Positions 6,395 through 12,259 of a stretch of 23,264 bases of DNA are shown one piece after another. The stretch is from SIG603 sp964370405 (GTDB lineage Bacteria > Bacillota > Clostridia > Oscillospirales > Acutalibacteraceae): positions 1 to 23,264 of the forward strand of contig CAYJJB010000029.1 in assembly GCA_964370405.1 (NCBI GenBank), read 5' to 3'. A program made the position numbers and the translations under genes. Below the pieces are notes generated by a model. It saw nothing but the letters and a program-made list of their open reading frames with translations. It was not told the origin of the DNA and ran no database searches. Every line of letters starts with the position of its first letter. The stretch's first letter is position 1.

Positions 6395-9082
6395 TTACTG
6401 TCTAAATTTTGGTAGTATGACAGACACTAATAACCAGAATACTTCATATAAGAATATAGTTGTTGCTTTAATCGGAGTGCTTGGTAGGAAGATTAACATT
6501 AAAGTTAAAATTACAAAACCTAAAACAGGGATAAGTGCTTGTAGTGCAACCACTAAAGACAATGACTTTTTGCAGTTAATACAAAGTGAAACTAATGTCA
6601 TAAATGAATCGGTTCTGCCTTTTGTTGAACAAAGTGCACTTGCTCTGGATAGTTCGTTTGCAGTTTCCTCATCATATGAATGTGCACCCTCACCTGTAAG
6701 CGAAACTATGGTTTGTAGGTCAAGCTTGAAATTCGTGGAGATAAATTCAGGTGTTAAATTGGGATTTGTTGTCTTAATTGCAATGCTTACACCGCTTTTT
6801 TCAAGATTTTTAAGTCTTGATTGTCGTCTACTATCAAATTTATAAGATAAAATAAGCATGGCAGCAAGGTCGCTTTCAAAGGCTACAAATATTACCTGAT
6901 TGCCATTTGCAATATATTCGTCCTCTGCATTTTCAGGAACTTGGATATTTCTTTGTGTTAATAATTCTCTGTTACCTATAAGTACACGTCTGCCGTCTAC
7001 TACAGCCGACACGCCTTTTTCGTCCTCATAGCTTATTGCTGAAGGGTTGGGGAAGTCTTCGGGATATTCGTTTGCAATTTGTGCAAAAATATCTGATAAA
7101 GTGCCGCCTGCTTCTCTTGCAACGCCCGAGGCGATAAATAGTGCCTCATCTGCACTTTCATATTCAAAGGTGTTAATTCCGTCAATGGTTACAGTTCCAT
7201 TTGGAAAAATTCCACTTTCATCAATTACTATTGTGTTTACTGCTGCCATTTGTTTTACGGCTTCATACCCAGATGCCATAGCACCGCTTCTAAGGGTGGT
7301 TTTAGTCAGTTTTGACAACGGTAGGTTAACTGTTATTAAGTTTGTAAAACATACCCAAATGCTTGCAGAAGCGGCAAATGCGGTAAACCCTAAGAAAGTA
7401 TCTCTTGTCAAAACTAAAACAGTTATAAACAGAGCTAAAGAGGCGATTACACCAAGCGGTGCAAGTTTTTTTGAAACTCTCTCTGCAGGGTCTGTGCCAT
7501 AAGAATATTGTAAAAAGTTTTTTAAGAACTTAACCTTTTTTTGATGTACAACTTTTCCATTTTTAATATCAGCAAATTCACCCTCATAATTTTTAATTAC
7601 ATACTTTTGCTCTCTCGATGTAATAAATCTAAAATTTCTATAAATTCTATTTGACATTATATGTTTGCCGATTGCATTTGTTAAAAGTGCAAACATTACA
7701 AGTAGATTATATAAATGAGATGTTGCACCTGCTATTTGTGCTGGATATATGAATGCGACTATGTTTTGCAAAAGAGCCGCAAAAACAGCAAATGATACTG
7801 CACTGTCTGAGTCTGGTTTATATGCAAATAAATTTTTAAAACCATCAATCAAAGAGCTTTTAAACATCCAAATATTTGCACAAAGAACTAAAATATTAAT
7901 GATTAGATATGCATTTGGATTGCTGTTTGGGTCAGCTGTTTGGGCGCCACTTTCAAAACCTATACTCAAAATGAAAAGTAATATTGTTGAAATAGCAGAT
8001 ACTAAAATTTTAAGGCTTAGTTTATTTAAATCTTTTTTAAGGCTTGAGAAAATAGATTTTGCCTCAGATTGTTCTGCATAATCATCTATAGACTCTTCCT
8101 CTGTATTTTGCACAGGCACTTCTTTTCTGTTATATGCACGCTTTACAACAGGCGCCTTTACCTCTTGATAAATTTGGGCTTCCTTATCAATTGCATTTTG
8201 CAAAAGATCAGCTTTAACCGCATGCACCGGCGCAAGTTTTGGTCTGTACCTTGTAATATCATCAAGTAAAGGGAATATTTCTTCCTTAGCTACTTGGGTA
8301 GCCTGAGGCATAGCTTTTTCTTCCGATTTAACTTCAGGCATGTCAGGCACAGATTGTGTTACTGGATTTGAAACAGACTTTTCCACTACAAATTTCTCAA
8401 TTTCCTGCTCATCTACTTTTGGGAATTGAACACTTTTTTGTAGCTCTATAGTGTCGTTTAAAACATTTAGCTTTATCTCTATTGTTTCATTTTCAGCGCT
8501 TTGATTCATTGCCTTTTGAAATTCATCAGCTTCATCAAGTCCTGAAATTCCGTGTTGCTTTGTATAAGGGTCTGCTGCAAAAGAGGTGACAGGCATTGGT
8601 GCAACCACACCAAATTCATCTGCAAGCTCTTCTTCATTAACACCTGCTGTTTCCACCGCATGTGCAACTCTTTTTCTGCGCTCTTCTTTAATTTTATTAA
8701 AACTTTCCTCAGCCTCAAGGTCTAAGGTATTGTCAAAAAGATCGACATAAGTGTTTGACATTTGATTATTTTCAGCTGATTTTGTATAACCTTTTTTGAG
8801 TTCGTTCAAAGGCTTAAACTCTACTCCGTAATAAAGGTCTTCCATTTCATCTCTTTTCTTTTCTTTCTTAGAAAAGAAACCTTTTTTCTTCTTCTTTTCC
8901 TTTTTAGGCTTTGCAGGGGCACTATCCTCTTCTTCCTCAATTTCGTACTCAGAAAAATCTAAAGATTCACCCTCAAGTTCTTCAAAAACCGTATCAAGGT
9001 CAACCTGATCATTTAAAAGCTCATCATCTCTTATACCAGCACCTGAACTATTTTTAAATATTTCACGTTCGTTTTTTTTCAT
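6395..9082 (-). CDS. Membrane protein with a degenerate P1B-type ATPase fold and a long charged N-terminal region
   Basis: I do not recognise a named family. Residues 1-350 have no clear domain, are rich in E, K, D and S, and include a patch of acidic residues then lysines (about 48-80). Eight hydrophobic segments follow in a 4+2+2 layout: about 355-376, 391-409, 427-447, 456-473, 542-559, 563-585, 841-866 and 872-892. That is the topology of heavy-metal P1B ATPases, and the soluble parts align by eye. The CPC membrane motif is replaced by N-L-P (586-588). VNTIVIDESGI (615-625) stands where IVFDKTGT should be. GVSAVVDGRRVLIGN (690-704) matches the ATP-domain core. KTTNPN (770-775) replaces TGDN, and GDGxND and the actuator TGE are not visible. 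D621 is kept, but phosphoryl transfer is unlikely. It lies 49 nt after rlmB (GGAG, 10-nt spacing), so co-transcription is likely. A pseudo-ATPase scaffold or sensor role is inference. Confidence 0.75.
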   Translation of the reverse strand: MKKNEREIFKNSSGAGIRDDELLNDQVDLDTVFEELEGESLDFSEYEIEEEEDSAPAKPKKEKKKKKGFFSKKEKKRDEMEDLYYGVEFKPLNELKKGYTKSAENNQMSNTYVDLFDNTLDLEAEESFNKIKEERRKRVAHAVETAGVNEEELADEFGVVAPMPVTSFAADPYTKQHGISGLDEADEFQKAMNQSAENETIEIKLNVLNDTIELQKSVQFPKVDEQEIEKFVVEKSVSNPVTQSVPDMPEVKSEEKAMPQATQVAKEEIFPLLDDITRYRPKLAPVHAVKADLLQNAIDKEAQIYQEVKAPVVKRAYNRKEVPVQNTEEESIDDYAEQSEAKSIFSSLKKDLNKLSLKILVSAISTILLFILSIGFESGAQTADPNSNPNAYLIINILVLCANIWMFKSSLIDGFKNLFAYKPDSDSAVSFAVFAALLQNIVAFIYPAQIAGATSHLYNLLVMFALLTNAIGKHIMSNRIYRNFRFITSREQKYVIKNYEGEFADIKNGKVVHQKKVKFLKNFLQYSYGTDPAERVSKKLAPLGVIASLALFITVLVLTRDTFLGFTAFAASASIWVCFTNLITVNLPLSKLTKTTLRSGAMASGYEAVKQMAAVNTIVIDESGIFPNGTVTIDGINTFEYESADEALFIASGVAREAGGTLSDIFAQIANEYPEDFPNPSAISYEDEKGVSAVVDGRRVLIGNRELLTQRNIQVPENAEDEYIANGNQVIFVAFESDLAAMLILSYKFDSRRQSRLKNLEKSGVSIAIKTTNPNLTPEFISTNFKLDLQTIVSLTGEGAHSYDEETANELSRASALCSTKGRTDSFMTLVSLCINCKKSLSLVVALQALIPVLGFVILTLMLIFLPSTPIKATTIFLYEVFWLLVSVILPKFRQ

Positions 9083-9131
9083 AGCATTAATACTCCATTT
9101 AAGTTTATTTGTATTTGCAAATTAATTGTTA

Positions 9132-9902
9132 TTAAACAGATTTAATTCCACTTCTTTGTCTTGCAATTTCATAAGAAATTATTCCACAAGCAACAGATAC
9201 GTTTAAAGACTCAATATTGCCTTTAATAGGCACAGACACAGATACATCTGATTTATCTTTTAAAAGTCTGCTAATGCCTTTGCCCTCAGCGCCAATAATT
9301 AAGGCGACTTTGCCCGAGTAATCAACAGTGCACCAGTCTTGTCCGTCCATATCTGCACAGTAAATCCAAAAACCTAAGTCTTTAAGCTTGTCTGTAAAAG
9401 ACGCCATATTTGTTACTTTAATTACAGGAACATACTCTATTGCGCCTGCCGATGCTTTTGCAACAGTATGAGTAAGGCCCACACTTCTGTGTTTAAGTAT
9501 TACTACGCCATGTGCGCCACAGCACTCAGCAGTTCTTAAAACAGCACCAAGGTTATGAGGGTCTGAAAGTTCATCACACAAAATAATAAAAGGTTCCTCT
9601 CCTTTTTCTTTTGCAAGCTCTAGCACATCATCAAGTGTTGAGTACTCCTTAGCAGCAACCCTTGCGATTATTCCTTGGTGGTTTGTGCCACCGCACATAA
9701 ATTGAAGCTTTTTGGCATCAGCTTCTTTAATGTTAATTCCTTTTTGATTAGCTTTTGCAATTATTGCAGTGACGGAGCCTTGGCGCTCGCCTTTTTGTAT
9801 GTAGATGCTGTCAACGGTTCGGCCGCTCTTAAGAAGCTCTAATACAGCGTTTCGTCCTATAACTAAATCTTTAGGTACTTCTGTATATTCTTTATTGTTC
9901 AT
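9132..9902 (-). CDS. rlmB: 23S rRNA 2'-O-ribose methyltransferase RlmB (SpoU/TrmH family)
   Basis: This is a SPOUT-fold enzyme that methylates a ribose 2'-O using SAM, in RlmB at a 23S rRNA guanosine. From the ATG at 9902 it is 256 residues. An upstream TTG at 9932 is in frame, but GGAG 7 nt before the 9902 ATG decides the start. The N-terminal RNA-binding domain has VIGRNAVLELLKSGR and GGTNHQGIIA. The three SPOUT motifs are DELSDPHNLGAVLRTAE (N117, R123), ALIIGAEGKGISRLL (204-209 core), and PIKGNIESLNVSVACGI (230-238 core), which form the trefoil knot and SAM site. Exact target specificity is not provable from sequence, and a tRNA-methylating paralogue is the alternative. It leads a unit that includes the pseudo-ATPase gene. 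Confidence 0.9.
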   Translation of the reverse strand: MNNKEYTEVPKDLVIGRNAVLELLKSGRTVDSIYIQKGERQGSVTAIIAKANQKGINIKEADAKKLQFMCGGTNHQGIIARVAAKEYSTLDDVLELAKEKGEEPFIILCDELSDPHNLGAVLRTAECCGAHGVVILKHRSVGLTHTVAKASAGAIEYVPVIKVTNMASFTDKLKDLGFWIYCADMDGQDWCTVDYSGKVALIIGAEGKGISRLLKDKSDVSVSVPIKGNIESLNVSVACGIISYEIARQRSGIKSV

Positions 9903-9968
9903 ATCAATTCTCCAAATTTCATGTTGTTGCAAATCAAGCTAAAAGCTTGCACATGCATATATGTATCT

Positions 9969-9996
9969 ATTATACCATAAATTTCAAAATGTTCAA
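9969..9996 (-). promoter_or_regulatory. Sigma-A-type promoter for rlmB
   Basis: On the minus strand, TTGAAC (9991-9996) and TATAAT (9969-9974) are separated by 16 nt and face rlmB about 65 nt upstream of its ATG. The -10 is a perfect consensus; the -35 matches at four positions. Confidence 0.75.
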
Positions 9997-10142
9997 ACTA
10001 AAAATTCTACATAAGTTGGCATATATTTTTTTAAAACTTTTTTACCTGACAAAATGCAATTAAAAATTACCATAAATGTATAAATATTCTTTAAATTGAG
10101 GTGGTTTTGGCAAATAAAAAATAAAAAAAATTTACTGTTTTT

Positions 10143-10342
10143 TGTGGTTTACATAAGGATACTTATAAGTGCTGAATTTCTGTTGAAAACTCTGTTGAAA
10201 GTGTGGAAAAGTCCGCAATCCTACTTGATTTCAACTTTTAACATTTTGATTTTTATCATTTTTTATGTTAACCGACATTTATTTTATAGCGGTGGACAAA
10301 TTTACCTCTGTAAAGTAGTTTAAACTAATTAGTTGTGGACAA
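10143..10342 (+). other. Cluster of DnaA-box-like sequences
   Basis: Against the consensus TGTGGATAA, the strand reads TGTGGTTTA (10143, two mismatches), TGTGGAAAA (10202, one), GGTGGACAA (10291, two) and TGTGGACAA (10334, one), all in one orientation. The stretch CTGTTGAAAACTCTGTTGAA just before the second word is of the kind found upstream of dnaA in low-GC Firmicutes. There is no dnaA or dnaN nearby, so an origin is not established; DnaA titration or regulation, or chance in AT-rich DNA, are alternatives. Confidence 0.3.
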
Positions 10343-10468
10343 GCAAAAATTTATTACTATATATAGATTTAAGATCGGGTAAAATTTGTTTGTCAAGTCC
10401 CCTTATCAGACTAAAAATGATGTATTTTAATTAATGTGAAGTTTTCCGACGTTTTCGACATTTAATAC

Positions 10469-10496
10469 TTGCAAAAAGCTTAAATTATGCTATAAT
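10469..10496 (+). promoter_or_regulatory. Sigma-A-type promoter for the DUF6062-ogg operon
   Basis: TTGCAA (10469-10474) and TATAAT (10491-10496) are spaced by 16 nt, about 95 nt before the ATG at 10591. The leader contains no obvious riboswitch. Confidence 0.75.
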
Positions 10497-10590
10497 TTTT
10501 GTAAACGAAAGTTTGAAAATGCTAAGAAAAGCTATAAAAAAGCTTCTTAACATAAATTTCATAATGAATAAATATACATTGGAGGCAAGT

Positions 10591-11253
10591 ATGAAGGAAA
10601 ATCTATGTTCCATACCTATAAATGACATTTTTAAGGGATATCACGACTGCCCACTTTGTTTTATGCGTGACATGCTTGAAGAAAAACTTACAGAATATAT
10701 AACAGGAGCTGCAATGATGGAGCCTGATGTGCGTGTCAAAACAAATGCTTTGGGTTTTTGCAAAACTCATTTTGATAAAGTAATAGAAAAGGGGAACAGG
10801 TTGTCCGTTGCACTCATTTTGCAAACGCTTTTGGCCCAGGTTGATGCTGAACTGGTAAATACTGAAAACAGTTTAAAAAAGCAGCAGGAAAGTGTGAAAA
10901 AGAGAAGAGAAAGCTGTTTTGTATGTGAAAATTTGGAGAGAAACATGGTGCACCTTATCTCTTGCCTAATAAGCTTATTTGAAACTGACGAAGAATTTAA
11001 AAAAGTTTACAAGGCGCAAAAAGGGATTTGCACATACCATTATGGCGAGTTAGTTTTAAATACGAATAAAAAAAATAAAGAATTTCTAAACGAAAGCAAA
11101 ATTTTGGCACAAAGGCAAATGAATAAAGCAAGAGCTGATATAGATGAATTTTGCAGTTTGTTCGATTACAGAAACAAACAGACGGCAAGTGAAAATGCAA
11201 AAACAGCCATTGAAAAAGCGGTGGAAAATTTAAGCGGCAGAAAATTAATATGA
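10591..11253 (+). CDS. DUF6062-like protein with duplicated CxxC/CxxH motifs
   Basis: The function is unknown. The start is ATG 10591, preceded by GGAGG at 10581-10585; an upstream TTG at 10513 has no such support. The 220-residue product has two similar halves. C20-x2-C23 (DCPLC) pairs with C57-x2-H60 (GFCKTHF), and C109-x2-C112 (CFVC) pairs with C147-x2-H150 (GICTYHY). This suggests an internal duplication with two Cys3His metal sites. The helices between them (about 63-105 and 155-215) are charged and coiled-coil-like. No signal peptide or membrane segment is visible, so it is likely cytosolic. The stop is 16 nt before ogg, so the pair is co-transcribed. Assignment to DUF6062 is from memory of its CPLC motif and is moderately sure; zinc binding is inferred. 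Confidence 0.75.
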   Translation: MKENLCSIPINDIFKGYHDCPLCFMRDMLEEKLTEYITGAAMMEPDVRVKTNALGFCKTHFDKVIEKGNRLSVALILQTLLAQVDAELVNTENSLKKQQESVKKRRESCFVCENLERNMVHLISCLISLFETDEEFKKVYKAQKGICTYHYGELVLNTNKKNKEFLNESKILAQRQMNKARADIDEFCSLFDYRNKQTASENAKTAIEKAVENLSGRKLI

Positions 11254-11269
11254 GTAAGAGGAAAAATAA

Positions 11270-12079
11270 ATGACATACAAAGTTTTGGACAATTATATAG
11301 AAATAGAAAAAAATTTCGATTTAGAGCAAACGCTTGATTGCGGTCAAGCATTTAGATGGAAAAATGATGGTGAGTTTTTTTATGGAATAGCCCTAAATAG
11401 TTATATAAAGCTGTGGCAAGATGATAGCAAAATAAGATTTTACTGCAGTGAAGAAGATTTTTTAAATTTATGGGCAGAGTATTTTGACCTTTATACAGAT
11501 TATGAAAAAATAAAAAGTGACATGGCAAAGCTTGATAAAAAACTTGAAGAAATAACAAAATTTGCACCTGGAATAAGGATTTTAAAGCAAGATAGCTGGG
11601 AGGCAATTTGTTCTTTTATAATTTCACAAAATAATAATATACCAAGAATAAAGGGTATAATTGAAAAGCTTTGCGAGAATTTTGGAGAAAAAGGCGAGCA
11701 TGGTTATTTCTTCCCAAGCTATAGTAAAATTGCAAAGTGCAGTGAAGAGGACTTGGCGATTATAAAAAGTGGGTTTAGGGCAAAATATTTGATAAGTGCC
11801 GCAACTATGCTTGAAAGCGGAAAAATTAATATAGATGAAATCAAAAAAATGGATATAGAGAGTGCTAAAAAAACTTTGCAACTAGTAAAAGGAATAGGCC
11901 CCAAAGTGGCAGACTGTGCACTTTTATACGGTTTTTACCGCACAGAGTGTTTCCCAATGGACGTATGGATGATAAGAGCAATGAAAGAGCTTTTGCCAAA
12001 TTTAGTAGCAGAAGATTTTGGAAAAAATGCAGGAATGGCACAACAATATATCTTTCATTACAGCAGACATCATTTATAA
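11270..12079 (+). CDS. ogg: 8-oxoguanine DNA glycosylase/AP lyase, OGG1 type
   Basis: This base-excision repair enzyme removes 8-oxoguanine opposite cytosine and can nick the abasic site. The 269-residue length fits clostridial OGG1-type enzymes. The N-terminal domain begins with FDLEQTLDCGQAFRW (16-30), the OGG_N signature. The helix-hairpin-helix LVKGIGPKVADC (205-216) carries the Schiff-base lysine K212, and FPMDVW carries the catalytic aspartate D231, matching human K249 and D268. WEAICSFIISQNNNIPRI (110-127) is the conserved HhH-GPD entry. GAGG lies about 10 nt before the ATG. The gene is convergent with the beta-galactosidase gene across a palindromic repeat. No Fe-S cluster cysteines are seen, as expected for OGG1. 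Confidence 0.92.
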   Translation: MTYKVLDNYIEIEKNFDLEQTLDCGQAFRWKNDGEFFYGIALNSYIKLWQDDSKIRFYCSEEDFLNLWAEYFDLYTDYEKIKSDMAKLDKKLEEITKFAPGIRILKQDSWEAICSFIISQNNNIPRIKGIIEKLCENFGEKGEHGYFFPSYSKIAKCSEEDLAIIKSGFRAKYLISAATMLESGKINIDEIKKMDIESAKKTLQLVKGIGPKVADCALLYGFYRTECFPMDVWMIRAMKELLPNLVAEDFGKNAGMAQQYIFHYSRHHL

Positions 12080-12132
12080 TTAAGATAGGTTTATGAGCGA
12101 TAAAATGATTTTCGCCAAATTGACAAATAAAT

Positions 12133-12211
12133 GTAGGGGCGGTCCTATGTGACCGCCCGAAACCTTGGATTTCACCATTAGTTTCGGGCGGCAACACAGG
12201 GTCGCCCCTAC
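12133..12211. repeat. 79-nt palindromic GTAGGGGCG repeat (REP/MITE-like)
   Basis: The 31-nt arms 12133-12163 and 12181-12211 are inverted copies with five differences, separated by a 17-nt spacer. Both ends read GTAGGGGCG. Each arm also folds on itself, for example GGGCGGTC with GACCGCCC. It is much more GC-rich than its surroundings and lies between convergent genes (ogg and the beta-galactosidase gene), where it may also stop transcription from both sides. Its end sequence is related to the one inside the transposase remnant at 18613-18637, suggesting REP-type mobility. Confidence 0.85.
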
Positions 12212-12259
12212 GAGTTTTCGAGAATTTCGTCACAGTCTCATTTTTTAATGCCTTATTAA

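Larger units (their letters stand above)
9903..10590. other. Gene-free AT-rich region between two divergent operons
   Basis: No convincing gene is seen across these 688 bases. The region holds a minus-strand promoter for rlmB, a plus-strand promoter for the DUF6062/ogg pair, a small palindrome CAAGCTaaaAGCTTG near 9935-9949, a near-direct repeat at 10441-10459 (GTTTTCCGAC then GTTTTCGAC) just upstream of the + promoter, and several DnaA-box-like words between 10143 and 10342. An A/T tract at about 10114-10140 is nearly free of G and C. Confidence 0.7.

Noticed and set aside
6395..9082. Functional copper or zinc exporting ATPase
   Set aside because: The phosphorylation loop, actuator, hinge and membrane metal motifs are all replaced, so transport by the usual cycle is unlikely.
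9903..9932. TTG start for rlmB adding ten residues
   Set aside because: GGAG is 7 nt upstream of the ATG at 9902, and the extra residues are not part of the family N-terminus.
10096..10323. 75-codon open frame in the gene-free region
   Set aside because: It starts with TTG without a ribosome binding site, has a lysine/phenylalanine-rich composition expected of AT-rich non-coding DNA, and no family resemblance.
10513..10590. TTG start for the DUF6062-like gene
   Set aside because: It is only about 17 nt after the -10 element and has no ribosome binding site; GGAGG fits the ATG at 10591.
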